A stretch of DNA of 64,000 nt from Streptomyces cupreus (GCF_014257025.1 NZ_JACMSF010000019.1:1-64000), one strand, 5' to 3'; shown: positions 9,397-18,807, counted from the first letter of the stretch. Notes: generated by a model from the sequence alone, not told the origin. Program-made: numbers and translations.

Positions 9397-9660
9397 ATGA
9401 CCACCGCACCCGCCAGCCCCGACCATGGAAGCCATAAGGCAAGCCGTCACCGAAGGCCGAGCCGGTGACATCGCTTCTACCCGCCAGAAGCTTCTGACTC
9501 TGTGGTCCGCGGTCGGTGTCACGGGCGACCCGCTTCACCGCTGCTCTCTCGCTCACTACCTGGCAGATCTCACGAAGATCCCGCCCGGGCCCTGGCCTGG
9601 GACGTCCGGGCCTTGGGGGGCAGACCGCTGGCGCAGGTGATCACGGCGCCAGGGCAGAGG
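9397..9660 (+). pseudogene. Frameshifted remnant of a TPR-like Streptomyces protein
   Basis: A start at 9397 with a ribosome site (GAGGAACATCC) opens a frame that shifts almost at once. The frame beginning at 9425 then reads EAIRQAVTEG, LLTLWSAVGVTGDPLHRCSLAHYLAD. After another shift the downstream frame reads DPARALAWDVRAL. The combined string resembles a family of small tetratricopeptide-like Streptomyces proteins (from memory), but at least two frameshifts make it non-functional. Confidence 0.5.
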
Positions 9661-9753
9661 AGACGGCACGCACGGAGCGCGCGGCGCCCAGCGGCTCCTG
9701 CAAGCCGGCCACCATGCAGGCGAAGCCGGTGCCCTGCGAACCGGCACACCGCG

Positions 9754-10242
9754 TCATTCCGAAGGAATGCGAAACTCGAATTCGGGACGGTCCCACGGCA
9801 CGGCGGGCGGGTTCGCGAGCGCGGTCCCGGTCCGCACTGCACCGACGCGGTGGTAGAAGTCCTCGGCGGGAAGGTGCGACACGACTTTGAGACGGTCGAT
9901 CCCGGCAGCACGGGCCTCGGACTGCATGTGCGCCACAAGCAGCCGTCCAATACCCCGTCCTTGCACTTCGTCGGCGACGAACAGCAGGTCGAGCTCCGGT
10001 GGAGCAAGAACGAGCGAGTAGAACCCGAGGACCCGGCCTCCATGCTCGTCGGCGCCGACGGCCACAAAGGCGCGGTGTGCCTCGATGTAATCAGGACCGA
10101 CCCGGTAGCCCGCGACTGCGGCTGCGTACTTACCCTCATAGGCGCCTGAGCCACGCACGAGTCGCGTGAGCCGTTTGGCATCCCGCGCGACCGCCCTCCG
10201 TATCGTGACCGGCTGGCTGATCGGGGAAGTGCGTGAACTCAT
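9754..10242 (-). CDS. GNAT-family N-acetyltransferase
   Basis: A 162-residue acetyl-CoA-dependent N-acyltransferase of unknown substrate. Beta strands 2-4 lead into the acetyl-CoA pyrophosphate-binding loop VQGRGIGRLLVAHM (about residues 93-106), followed by the typical LKVVSHLPAEDFYHRVGAV segment with a Tyr near the putative catalytic position. The start at 10242 gives the usual GNAT length; the upstream extension of the frame is low-complexity. It appears intact although its neighbours on both sides are decayed. Confidence 0.8.
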   Translation of the reverse strand: MSSRTSPISQPVTIRRAVARDAKRLTRLVRGSGAYEGKYAAAVAGYRVGPDYIEAHRAFVAVGADEHGGRVLGFYSLVLAPPELDLLFVADEVQGRGIGRLLVAHMQSEARAAGIDRLKVVSHLPAEDFYHRVGAVRTGTALANPPAVPWDRPEFEFRIPSE

Positions 10243-10284
10243 CGGGAGAGTATTTCGCACCGGGAAGTGCCTTCGTGCGGCGGG

Positions 10285-10720
10285 TCTGCTGCTCGCGCAG
10301 GCGTTCCTGCACCGCTCCCCGGAACCCCTCGCCCAGGCCCCGATCGGCCACGTCACTGCCGCCGAATCGCCCCGGCACACGCCCACGTACACGCGGATCA
10401 TCGTGGCCGAACACGCCCGACGCCGCCTGCGCGAGGCCGCCGCGCACCCGATGCACCCAGTACGGGACGCCTCCCGCACCCCGTGCCTACCACACTGGCC
10501 GAGGCCGAGGCCGACGCTCTCGCCTCCGTCGTGGACGCCATCGCCGCGTCCTTCCCGACTCGCTCCGGATCCCTGCCCCGCATCCCCGCACAAGCCCCTG
10601 CACGGCGACGAAGAGGCCGCCCAGGAGGAACGGCTGCTGCTCGCCACGGGCCGCCGCGCCCGACCGACATCGAGCAGATGCGCTCCCGGCCGCGGAGGCC
10701 AGGACCGGCGTCCGCGTAGG
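10285..10720 (+). pseudogene. Decayed DnaB-helicase N-domain-like gene
   Basis: Segments in two frames resemble the Streptomyces proteins carrying DnaB-like N-terminal domains. One frame reads PTYTRIIVAEHARRRLREAAA, the next TTLAEAEADALASVVDAIAASFPTR and GSLPRIPAQAPA, and the first frame resumes with DEEAAQEERLLLAT. Several frameshifts separate them and no helicase core follows. The assignment rests on remembered family resemblance only. Confidence 0.4.
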
Positions 10721-11036
10721 CCGACAGGTCACCGGCGGCCACGACGAACTCCGCAAAAGCCCCGTCGGGATGTTCCCAACGCTGTTGGTAAATCCGTCCC
10801 GCTGGATCTCATCCGGCGGGACGGATTGCTGCGAAGGGTGAGACTTGGGTGCGGGCGAGAGGTCTGCCAGTGGGGTAGGCGTCGAGGCGGGCGAAATTAG
10901 GCGACTCAGCTGGCGCCACTGACGGAGAGGGATCAGTAGCACCGGCTCGCCAATTCGTCAATCCTGCTCGCCATTGATCACGACGGTGACGGTACCCACC
11001 CCCCTCTCCTCGCCTAAACTGCCCGGGCTCCCACCC

Positions 11037-11414
11037 ATGACACCAATGCCCTCGCCCGCGGCATCAGCCCCTGTACAACCCGCGCCGCAGCCCGCCCCTG
11101 CAGTCTCAGCCCAGTCCGAAGCGCCCGCCACCGATGAAACCGACGGAGCCGATAGCTCCGCACTCTCCCCCGAGGAACCCCTCAACCTTGAGACACTAGT
11201 GACCCGTGTCGAAGAACGGATCCGTGGCCTGCACGCGGCCTCCGCCGAAATCGGCGAACTCCTCGGCCACCTCGCGGACCAGAGCCGGGCGGCGTCTGTC
11301 ACCCAACCCATCGGCCGGCAGCAGGCCGATAGGACCGTGCGGCTCCTGAACCAGACGCTATCCAGGCTGCGCAGACTGCCGGAACTCATGGAGGAGATGA
11401 CGGAACCCGTCTGA
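11037..11414 (+). CDS. Hypothetical coiled-coil-like small protein
   Basis: A 125-residue protein of unknown function. The first 45 residues are Pro/Ala/Ser-rich and probably disordered. The rest (LETLVTRVEERIRGLHAASAEI onward) is amphipathic, Leu/Arg/Glu-rich and likely helical, with a coiled-coil look. A TTG at 10974 would extend it by 21 residues, but the ATG at 11037 is more plausible. A strong hairpin at 11507-11546 could terminate its transcript. Confidence 0.45.
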   Translation: MTPMPSPAASAPVQPAPQPAPAVSAQSEAPATDETDGADSSALSPEEPLNLETLVTRVEERIRGLHAASAEIGELLGHLADQSRAASVTQPIGRQQADRTVRLLNQTLSRLRRLPELMEEMTEPV

Positions 11415-11506
11415 CGCAGTTCGTCCGGCAGGTCCGACGCGCTGGATGCCTATCACCTGCCAGCAGAGCCTCCAGTGCAAGCCCCAATCCTTCATGACCA
11501 ACTGCA

Positions 11507-11546
11507 CGACGACGTCCCGCCGCAGCAAGTCGGCGGGGCGTCGTCG
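11507..11546 (+). terminator. Strong GC-rich hairpin, possible terminator
   Basis: Arms 11507-11522 (CGACGACGTCCCGCCG) and 11531-11546 pair at 15 of 16 positions around an eight-base loop. No T-run follows, which is common for Streptomyces terminators. It lies 92 bases beyond the stop of the preceding small gene. Confidence 0.55.
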
Positions 11547-11940
11547 TATCAGGTCCCCGTCTACGCAGGACCCCCGCCGGAGCAAGCCGACGAGGGTGCT
11601 CCCTTGTCACGAGCGATCACAAGCAATCACGGCGGGTCACCAACCCCGCGGATGCACTCACGTCACAAGGCTCTGACCTGGACTTACGCGCCCGCCCTGG
11701 ACCAGCTGGACGCCCAGAGACGGCTTCTACGACATGTGCTAGGTGGGACCGTCAGCTCGGAGCGAGCGGCTACGGCCAATCCAACAGAGCCGCAGTCCCA
11801 CGGTCTGCATCACTCGAGATCCGGACATTCCCGGGCCAGCGGTCCCGGCATGGTCTCCACGGCTGCCGTATGCGCAGGTCAGCGAGTTGCCGCCGCTGTA
11901 CCACCAGCAGACAAAGAAGCTGCTGGCGCCTTCCCGGCCA
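11547..11940. other. Non-coding stretch
   Basis: About 390 bases between the hairpin and the convergent DUF2637 gene. Open frames here are shadows of that gene or lack any recognisable content. Nothing else was noticed. Confidence 0.4.
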
Positions 11941-12651
11941 TCATCCAGGACACCGCTGCTCCTTGGCTTCCACAGCTTCCCGCAGTCCATGGCTGCCCTG
12001 GCCATCGGCCTGGCCAGTCCGGACGAGAGCAGTGAGCTGTCTGGATCGAGCCGCGCCGATGCGCAACTCCTTCCGAAGCGTTTCGGCCGATGCAGGCCGC
12101 TGATGCAGTTCCCGGTGCCGGGCATCGAGGATCTTCGCCTGCTCCAGCAAAGGTTCGTCCCCTTGTTGCCCAGAGGGCCAATCCGCCGTGACGGTGCCTT
12201 CATTCGACCATGCCGTGTCGTGAATGCCCGGACTTCCCGGACGGTGCACGAGAAGTTCGACCGAGAGCAGGAGCGCGACGGGCGGCCACCCGGCGACGAG
12301 GACCGGTTTCCATTCCAAAGCCGGTGCCGCCGCGATGTTTGCGGCCAGAGAGACCGCGATTCCCAGCAAGAAGGCCGACCAAATCGCCCATTTTGCCCGG
12401 CGGGTCCGAGGCTCTGACTGTTTGAGAAGCCCGACCGTGGCCAGGAGCAACAGACCATCAACCGAAAGCGGCCACAGCGAGGCACTGACCGAGTCGGCTC
12501 CGCCCTGCAGGGCGAACTTCCGCTGATGGACATAGGAGGCATAGGCGGCGACCCCTGCGACGACAAGCGCACACAGGGGCCGCACCCACGCATCAGCATC
12601 GACCCCACGCCGACGGACAGGGTGTCCGGTGGCCTCTTGTGGCCGCCTCAT
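11941..12651 (-). CDS. DUF2637 (SpdB-like) membrane protein
   Basis: A 236-residue protein of the DUF2637 family, which includes spread proteins of Streptomyces plasmids and integrative elements involved in intramycelial plasmid transfer. Four hydrophobic segments lie between about residues 25 and 135, with the family string AYASYVHQRKFALQGGADSVSASLWPLSVDGLLLLA broken over the first two. The C-terminal 90 residues are soluble and end in a helix-turn-helix-like stretch (SAETLRKELRIGAARSRQLTALV). It supports an origin of the surrounding decayed block in a mobile element. Confidence 0.75.
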   Translation of the reverse strand: MRRPQEATGHPVRRRGVDADAWVRPLCALVVAGVAAYASYVHQRKFALQGGADSVSASLWPLSVDGLLLLATVGLLKQSEPRTRRAKWAIWSAFLLGIAVSLAANIAAAPALEWKPVLVAGWPPVALLLSVELLVHRPGSPGIHDTAWSNEGTVTADWPSGQQGDEPLLEQAKILDARHRELHQRPASAETLRKELRIGAARSRQLTALVRTGQADGQGSHGLREAVEAKEQRCPG

Positions 12652-12850
12652 CCCGCCCTCACCTGCGGCACTGAGAACCTGGCGGACTCGTCAGTCCAAC
12701 GTGCACTGCCTGCTGAGCGACACAGCCCAGTCGGCAAGATCATTGCACATCTATTGCGCACTTGCCCGGGAACTCCCGGGAAATCCAGGAAACTGGAGGG
12801 AAGCCCTCCGTATCCCTCAACGCAACTCCCCAGGCCAGCAGGGGTGCAGC

Positions 12851-14239
12851 TCAGCCCCAGGCCCCCACCGGCAGGAACGAACTGTCCTGCCGGAACAGGT
12901 CCGTCCCGTCCGACCGTTCCACTCGGAGTTGGTAGCCGTAGTGCCGCAGGTAGTACCCCGGGTAGTTGTACGACTCGAAGCGCAGCGAACCCGTCGTCGT
13001 GCCCGTGCGGGCGATGAACGTCGCGTCCCTCGCGAACGTCGTCGTGCTGTTGTTGGCGTCGAAGCGGGCCCGGAAGTCCCAGTGTCTCAGGTAGTTGCCG
13101 GAGGCGTCGCGGAAGGAGTAGCCGCCCGCGTCCGCGAGGCCTGCCGTCACTGTGAACGTCGACGCCTGCTTCTCCGCGGAACTGCTGGAGGCGCTCACCA
13201 CCGGGAGGTTCAGCAGTGACGACTGCTGCTGCCAGTAGCGGGTCGTGTAGTTGACGGACTGGAAGGAGCGGGTCACGTTGCGGGACAGGGTCGGGCCGCC
13301 CGACACCGTCTCCTTGACCACCGTGAAGTGCCGGGCCGTACCCGAGATCGCGGGCAGTGCCGTCGGCGCCGACCACGTCGCGAAGGTGTCGTAGCTGTCG
13401 CTGTAGTAGTAACGGCCGTCGCCGTAGCCGTCGAAGAACAGCCGCCACGCGCCGTTGTCGAGCTGGATCAGCGCCGGGCCCTCGCGGTAGCTGCCCCAGC
13501 CCGCCCAGTTGCCGGTCCGGGAGATCACATACGGGCCCGTCAGACTCGACGCCGTGCCGTACTCGATGTACTTCGTCGTCTCGTTCTTCGTGAAGGCGTG
13601 GTACGTCGAGCCGATCTTCACGATGAACGTGTCGATGTGGTTGGCGCCGATGCCGGACAGAGCCACCGGTGAACTCCACGCCGTCAGCGCGGAGTTCGTG
13701 GCCCGTAGCAGATACGGCGTGAAGATCCACTCGTCGTTCGTCGTCGAGCAGGACACGATGATGTTCACGCTGCCGTCGCTGTCGACGAAGAACTCCGGCG
13801 CCCAGGCGCGGGAGAGGTTCGCGATCGGGACCGGATAGTCATAGAGGAACGCCCAGTTGACGCGGTCGGCGCTCCGCGCGAAGCCGATCGTGGTGCTGGT
13901 GTCCTGCCAGGTGTGCGTCGTGTACGTGACGTAGTAGTAGCCGTCGGTGTGTCTGATGACGCTGGCGTCGCGGATGCGGTTGCTGGGCGGGGTGTAGGCG
14001 GAGGACTTCAGCAGGCGGAAGTCCGTTGCGTCGTCGGACTGGTAGACGTTCACCGTGCCGTCGTTGCTGTTGAGGAACGGCACGATCGTGTAGCGGGTGG
14101 CGGAGCCGCTCGGCGGTGCGGCGGCTGCCGCCGCGCCGAGCAGTCCGGGGGCTTCGGACAGCAGCAGCGCGGAGGCGGGTACGGCGGCCATCGCGCGGAG
14201 CAGGGTGCGGCGGGACGGGGTGGGGGGTCCTGCGGTCAT
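12851..14239 (-). CDS. Secreted GH43-like arabinofuranosidase with AbfB (CBM42) domain
   Basis: A 462-residue exported glycoside hydrolase predicted to release arabinose from arabinoxylan or arabinan. A twin-arginine signal (SRRTLLRAMA followed by an Ala/Leu-rich core) occupies about the first 45 residues. A five-bladed propeller-like GH43-type region with WAPEFFVDSDG and REGPALIQLDNGAWRLFFDGY spans about 45-310. An AbfB domain (SFQSVNYTTRYW, YSFRDASGNYLRHWDFRARFD, LRFESYNYPGYYLRHYGYQLRV) fills about 320-462 and binds arabinose side chains. The start at 14239 follows a GGGAG site. A GTTCG/CGAAC operator candidate lies just upstream. Confidence 0.88.
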   Translation of the reverse strand: MTAGPPTPSRRTLLRAMAAVPASALLLSEAPGLLGAAAAAAPPSGSATRYTIVPFLNSNDGTVNVYQSDDATDFRLLKSSAYTPPSNRIRDASVIRHTDGYYYVTYTTHTWQDTSTTIGFARSADRVNWAFLYDYPVPIANLSRAWAPEFFVDSDGSVNIIVSCSTTNDEWIFTPYLLRATNSALTAWSSPVALSGIGANHIDTFIVKIGSTYHAFTKNETTKYIEYGTASSLTGPYVISRTGNWAGWGSYREGPALIQLDNGAWRLFFDGYGDGRYYYSDSYDTFATWSAPTALPAISGTARHFTVVKETVSGGPTLSRNVTRSFQSVNYTTRYWQQQSSLLNLPVVSASSSSAEKQASTFTVTAGLADAGGYSFRDASGNYLRHWDFRARFDANNSTTTFARDATFIARTGTTTGSLRFESYNYPGYYLRHYGYQLRVERSDGTDLFRQDSSFLPVGAWG

Positions 14240-14262
14240 GGGCGGCTCTCCCTCTGACATAT

Positions 14263-14278
14263 GTTCGGGATATCGAAC
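14263..14278. promoter_or_regulatory. Candidate operator of the arabinofuranosidase gene
   Basis: Inverted repeat GTTCG-GGATAT-CGAAC, 24 bases before the start codon, with a second GTTCGGGAAT half-like copy at about 14281. Its position and symmetry suit a LacI- or ROK-type sugar repressor, but no regulator gene is adjacent, so the assignment is inference. Confidence 0.4.
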
Positions 14279-14464
14279 TCAGTTCGGGAATTCGGTCAGA
14301 AGGTAGGGGTGGGGCAGGGGTGCGTCAATGGTTCGCGCACACACCGGCGAGACCCACGAAAAAGCTGCGGCATGCACCGAGTCCGGCTCGCGCCGAGGTC
14401 GTTCCGTCATGGATCCGCAGAGGTTACTGTTCGGTAGACAAGTCCGTCTCCGGAGGTGTCCCGC

Positions 14465-15889
14465 ATGACGTTCGACCGTTCAGCAGGCCTGGCGGAGTCC
14501 GCCCGCGCCCTGGCCGACGGGGAGGTGACCTCCCGGACGCTGGTCGAGCGGGCGCTCGCGCGCATCGAGGCGACGCAGGGGTCGCTGAACGCCTTCCGGA
14601 TCGTCCGGGCCGAGGCGGCGCTCGCCGAGGCGGATGCGGCGGACAAGGAACTCGCCGGCGGTAACCGTCGTCCACTCCTCGGGGTGCCGGTGGCCGTCAA
14701 GGACGACATGGATGTCGCGGGAGAGCCGACCGCGTTCGGCTGTCGGGGGGAGTTCCCGCCGGTCGCCGAGGACGGTGAGGCGGTACGGCGGCTGCGCGCG
14801 GCCGGGGCGGTGATCGTCGGCAAGACCAACACCTGCGAGCTCGGGCAGTGGCCGTTCACCGAGGGGCCTGCCTTCGGTGAGACCCGTAATCCGTGGAACA
14901 CCGCGCACACCCCGGGCGGGTCCTCCGGAGGTTCGGCCGCCGCCGTCGCCGCCGGGCTCGTGCCCGCTGCCCTTGGCTCGGACGGCGCCGGGTCGGTGCG
15001 GATCCCGGCGTCCTGGACCCATTTGATCGGCATCAAGCCGCAGCGCGGCAGGATCTCCACCTGGCCGCGCGGCGAGTCCTTCCAGGGCATCACGGTCAAC
15101 GGCACCCTGGCCCGTACGGTCGCCGACGCCGCCCTGCTGCTGGACGCGGCGAGCGGCAACCACGACGGGGACCCGCACCGCCCGCCGGCCGTCGACGCCT
15201 CGGCGGCCGTGGGCCGCGACCCCGGACGACTGCGCATCGCCCTCTCCCTGAAGCCGCCCTTCACCGCCCTGCCCGCCCGGCTCCAGCCCGAGGTGCGCGC
15301 GAAGGTCGTCCAACTCGCCGAGAAACTGGCCGCGTTGGGGCACACCGTCGAGGAGGCCGATCCGCCGTACGGGCAGATCGGGCTGACCTTCGTGCCCCGG
15401 GCGACCGTCGGGATCGCCGAGTGGGTGACCGAGTCGCCCTTCCCGGCCCTCCTCGACCGGCGCACCCTGGGCGCCGCCCGCCTGGGCCGGCTGCTCGGCG
15501 GGGCACCGCTGCGGGCGGCCCGGCGCGCCGAAGCCGTACTGCAACGCCGTATCGGCACCTTCTTCGAGTCGTACGACGTCATGCTCGCCCCCACCACGGC
15601 CGCTCCCCCGCCGCGCATCGGCGCGATGCTGGGACTCGGCGGGCTCGCCACCGACCGCGCGATGATCGCCGCCTGCCCCTTCGCCTGGCCGTGGAACGTG
15701 CTGGGCTGGCCCGGCGTCAACGTCCCGGCCGGGTTCGTCGCGGACGGTCTGCCGGTCGGCGCCCAACTGCTCGGACCGTCCCACAGCGAGCCTCTTCTGC
15801 TGTCGCTCGCCGCCCAGTTGGAGGCGGAGCTGCGCTGGCACGAGGCGTGGCCGCCGGGGCAGGTCACCTCGGACGCGCCGGCCGCGTAG
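14465..15889 (+). CDS. Amidase signature family hydrolase
   Basis: A 474-residue amidase that hydrolyses a carboxamide; the substrate is unknown. The Ser-cisSer-Lys triad is complete: Lys79 in VAVKDD, cis-Ser154 in GGSSGGS and nucleophile Ser177 in GAGSVRIPA, with the canonical spacing. It lacks the GatA context (no gatB or gatC nearby), so a role in tRNA amidation is unlikely. The ATG at 14465 is preferred over a GTG nine bases earlier because GGAGG sits eight bases upstream of it. Confidence 0.9.
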   Translation: MTFDRSAGLAESARALADGEVTSRTLVERALARIEATQGSLNAFRIVRAEAALAEADAADKELAGGNRRPLLGVPVAVKDDMDVAGEPTAFGCRGEFPPVAEDGEAVRRLRAAGAVIVGKTNTCELGQWPFTEGPAFGETRNPWNTAHTPGGSSGGSAAAVAAGLVPAALGSDGAGSVRIPASWTHLIGIKPQRGRISTWPRGESFQGITVNGTLARTVADAALLLDAASGNHDGDPHRPPAVDASAAVGRDPGRLRIALSLKPPFTALPARLQPEVRAKVVQLAEKLAALGHTVEEADPPYGQIGLTFVPRATVGIAEWVTESPFPALLDRRTLGAARLGRLLGGAPLRAARRAEAVLQRRIGTFFESYDVMLAPTTAAPPPRIGAMLGLGGLATDRAMIAACPFAWPWNVLGWPGVNVPAGFVADGLPVGAQLLGPSHSEPLLLSLAAQLEAELRWHEAWPPGQVTSDAPAA

Positions 15890-15938
15890 GCCAACGGCGG
15901 GGTGCCCGGCGTCGGTTCACCACACCGCACGCTCTAAC

Positions 15939-16394
15939 GTGATCCCCGTGACTGCGTCCACAGAAGAGAACGTCCCCGGCCGCCACGGCCCCTTCGCCAC
16001 CGTCGAGGCCGACCCCCGCGAGGTGGGCCGGGTGCGCACCGAGTACTCGCCCGCCCACGACGGCGACCCGGACCCCGGGGAGATCGTGTGGACCTGGGTG
16101 CCGTATGAGGAGAACGACGGCCGGGGCAAGGACCGGCCCGTGCTGGTCGTGGCCCGGGAGCCGGGCGGCACCTTCCTCGCCGTGCAGCTCTCCAGCAAGC
16201 GGCATGACGCGCAAAGGGACTGGGTGCCGATCGGCAACGGGCCCTGGGACCGGTCCGGGCGGGATTCCTGGGTCGACGTGGACCGGGTGCTGCGGCTGCA
16301 CGAGCGGGGCATGCGGCGCGAGGCGTGCGCGCTGGACCGGATGCGGTTCAACGCGGTCCGGCACCGGCTGCGGGAGCGCTACGCCTGGAGCTGA
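15939..16394 (+). CDS. PemK/MazF-like toxin-fold protein
   Basis: A 151-residue protein with a PemK/MazF-like barrel (GEIVWTWVPYEENDGRGKDRPVLVVARE, then LAVQLSSK and WVPIGNGPWD). Family toxins are mRNA interferases that cut ACA- or U-rich sites. No antitoxin gene is adjacent and the protein is longer than classical MazF. It may be a solitary chromosomal homologue rather than half of a toxin-antitoxin pair. The GTG at 15939 could also be replaced by the GTG at 15948. Confidence 0.75.
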   Translation: MIPVTASTEENVPGRHGPFATVEADPREVGRVRTEYSPAHDGDPDPGEIVWTWVPYEENDGRGKDRPVLVVAREPGGTFLAVQLSSKRHDAQRDWVPIGNGPWDRSGRDSWVDVDRVLRLHERGMRREACALDRMRFNAVRHRLRERYAWS

Positions 16395-16433
16395 CGCTCC
16401 GGAAGCTCTACGACTGGAACTGACGCTCGGGGA
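16379..16433 (+). repeat. Imperfect tandem duplication at convergent gene ends
   Basis: Two 26-base copies starting CTACG(C/A)CTGGA at 16379 and 16408 match at 22 positions. Each copy supplies the stop codon of one of the two convergent genes (MazF-like TGA in the first, PARG TAG in the second). Confidence 0.5.
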
Positions 16434-17232
16434 ACGCCCGTTCGAAGGCCGCCCGCGTCGTCGTTCCCGGCGTGCGGTCCAGGATGCCAAACACCACGTG
16501 CGCGAAGCGGCCCGCGAACCGCCCGCCCGACCCGAGCAGCGCCCGGAACGCGCCCGCGACCTGCGCCGGGTCGTTCTGGAACACCCCGCAGCCCCAGGCG
16601 CCCAGCACCAGGCGCCGGTAGCCGTGCACCGCGGCCACCTCCAGCACGCGCTCGGCGCGAACGGCGAGGGCGCCCGGGAGTTGCGCGGCGCGTTCCGGCG
16701 CCGTACGTCTGACGACTCCCGCGTTCGGCGCCGCGGAGGTGAGGAACCCGGCCGTGTACGGCTCGTCCAGCAGGCGTCCGCGGTCGTCGCGGAAGACGGA
16801 CACGGCCGGTGAGTGGATGACACGATCCGTGTAGAACGGGTCACGGTGGGCCCGGTGGTGGTCGTAGAACTCGCGGACCTCGACCAGGCAGGTGTAGAGC
16901 GCGGAGGCGCGGCACAGGGCCTCCTCCTGGGCCTGGGCGCCGTTGAGGTAGCCGCCGCCCGGGTTGCGGGCCGAGGAGAAGTTCAGTACGGCCGTCCCCT
17001 CGCCGATCCTGCGCGCCGCCTCCAGGCTGCTCTCGCCGGTGACCTCGAAGAACGTGTCCACCAAGGGCGCGGAGGGGACCGGGACAGCGCCCGGCCCGTA
17101 CATGCGCGTCCCTCGCCGGGCGGCTGACACCGCCGCCGCGATCGACACCTCGCGGCCGTCGGACGCCGTATAGCGGCCCTCCGCCACGATCTGTTCCGTC
17201 TGCTGTGCGATGCCCCGCAGGCGCGCGCTCAT
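16408..17232 (-). CDS. Bacterial-type poly(ADP-ribose) glycohydrolase (TIGR02452)
   Basis: A 274-residue macrodomain enzyme that removes ADP-ribose polymers from proteins. The PARG signature is present: Gly-Gly-Gly at residues 92-94 and catalytic Gln-Glu-Glu at 102-104 (NPGGGYLNGAQAQEE). FLTSAAPNAG and LVLGAWGCGVFQNDP, typical of the macrodomain ADP-ribose pocket, follow. The ATG at 17232 has a G-rich site before it and fits the family length. It diverges from egtA across a 279-base intergenic region. Confidence 0.88.
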   Translation of the reverse strand: MSARLRGIAQQTEQIVAEGRYTASDGREVSIAAAVSAARRGTRMYGPGAVPVPSAPLVDTFFEVTGESSLEAARRIGEGTAVLNFSSARNPGGGYLNGAQAQEEALCRASALYTCLVEVREFYDHHRAHRDPFYTDRVIHSPAVSVFRDDRGRLLDEPYTAGFLTSAAPNAGVVRRTAPERAAQLPGALAVRAERVLEVAAVHGYRRLVLGAWGCGVFQNDPAQVAGAFRALLGSGGRFAGRFAHVVFGILDRTPGTTTRAAFERAFPERQFQS

Positions 17233-17511
17233 GGCGCCACCCCCGTGAGCGCCTTGAGCGCGCGCCGGGCGCTCTCCCCCGTCGTGCTCATGCAGGCATC
17301 CTGCGCGATGCTCGACAGGTGGCGCAACGGAGTTTCCTGGTCCGCGAACGCGCCCGGAAACGCGCGGGAACTGGATGTGACCGATCCGGAACATCCCGGG
17401 AGGCGCCCTTGTGCGGAGCCAGTTCAGCGTCTTGGGTGGGACGGGTGTGCCGTCCCGGCCCACCCGAAATGCCGGGCCGGTGGCATGGTGGAATATCAGG
17501 AGGATCCCGAT

Positions 17512-18807
17512 ATGACCAATTCGTCTGGCGGCTCTTCACCGAGCGGCTGTACCAGGCCCCGCACCTCGGTCTCCGAGGCCGAGGTCGAGGCCCTGGTCCG
17601 CGGTATCTGCTTCAAGACCGGCCCACCGCGCACCATAGGTGTCGAGGTGGAATGGCTCGTCCACGAGCTGCGCACCCCGCAGCTCCCCGTCACACCCGAA
17701 CGACTGCGAGCGGCCTACGCCGCCCTGCGGACCGTGCCCCTGAGGTCGGCGCTCACCGTCGAACCCGGCGGTCAGCTGGAGCTGAGCTCCCCGCCCGCCG
17801 CCTCCCTGATGGAGTGCATCGGTACCGTCTCCGCCGACCTCGACACCGTCCGCGCCACCTTGCGCGAGCACGGTCTCGGACTGGTCGGCATCGGCCAGGA
17901 CCCCTGGCACGAACCCCGCCGCTATCTGCGCGAACCCCGCTACGACGCCATGGAGACCTGCCTGGACCGCAGAGGTCCGGCGGGCCGCGCCATGATGTGC
18001 ACCTCCGCCTCCGTCCAGGTCTGCCTCGACGCCGGCCACGAGGAGCCGGGACCGCTCGGCCATGTACGGCGCTGGTGGCTCGCCCACCAGCTCGGCGCGG
18101 TCCTGGTGGCGGCCTTCGCCAACTCCCCCCTCGCCGGGAACGAGCCCACCGGCTGGCGCTCCACCCGGCAGTTGCTGTGGATGGAGATCGGCGCGGGCCG
18201 GGCGGGCGCTCCCCCGCTGGACGGCGATCCGCGCGCCGCCTGGGCCCGGCATGTGCTGGACGCGCCGGTGATGTGCGTACGCCACGACAACGGACCGTGG
18301 GAGGTCCCGGAGGGGCTCACCTTCCGGGAGTGGACCAGATCGGCGGTGCCGAGACCGCCCACCCAGGAGGACCTCGGCTATCACCTGACGACCCTGTTCC
18401 CGCCGGTCAGACCGCGTGGCCATCTGGAACTGCGCATGATCGACGCGCAGCCGGGCGAGGACGGCTGGATCGTCCCGCTCGCCGTGACGGCCGCGCTGTT
18501 CGACGACCCGCAGGCCGCCGAGACCGCCTATCGCGCGGTCAAGCCGCTCGCCGAGCGGGCCCAGCCGCTGCCCGCGCCGCACAACCCGCTGTGGACCGAC
18601 GCGGCCATGCACGCCCTGACCGACCCGGAACTGCACGAGGCGGCGCTCGTCTGCTTCGCCTCCGCGCTTGAGGCCCTGCCGAGGATGGGCGCCACCCCCG
18701 AGGTCACGGCGTCCGTGGCGGCGTACCGGGACCGCTACATCGCCCGGGGCCGCTGTCCCGCCGACGATCTGCTCGACCGCCTGCACGGGAAGGACCGCAC
18801 GCCATGA
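17512..18807 (+). CDS. egtA: Glutamate-cysteine ligase EgtA
   Basis: A 431-residue ATP-dependent ligase that makes gamma-glutamylcysteine, the sulfur donor for ergothioneine. It carries the GCS2-type sequence TIGVEVEWLVHEL, with the substrate-binding acidic pair, near residue 45, and GQLELSSPP near 87. It is first in a four-gene operon egtA-B-C-D. The start at 17512 follows AGGAGG with correct spacing, and the stop overlaps egtB by four bases (ATGA). egtE is not in the window, as is usual for Streptomyces. Confidence 0.93.
   Translation: MTNSSGGSSPSGCTRPRTSVSEAEVEALVRGICFKTGPPRTIGVEVEWLVHELRTPQLPVTPERLRAAYAALRTVPLRSALTVEPGGQLELSSPPAASLMECIGTVSADLDTVRATLREHGLGLVGIGQDPWHEPRRYLREPRYDAMETCLDRRGPAGRAMMCTSASVQVCLDAGHEEPGPLGHVRRWWLAHQLGAVLVAAFANSPLAGNEPTGWRSTRQLLWMEIGAGRAGAPPLDGDPRAAWARHVLDAPVMCVRHDNGPWEVPEGLTFREWTRSAVPRPPTQEDLGYHLTTLFPPVRPRGHLELRMIDAQPGEDGWIVPLAVTAALFDDPQAAETAYRAVKPLAERAQPLPAPHNPLWTDAAMHALTDPELHEAALVCFASALEALPRMGATPEVTASVAAYRDRYIARGRCPADDLLDRLHGKDRTP

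Noticed and set aside
15939..16394. MazF-like gene as half of a toxin-antitoxin pair
   Set aside because: No small antitoxin gene lies upstream or downstream; both neighbours are unrelated enzymes.
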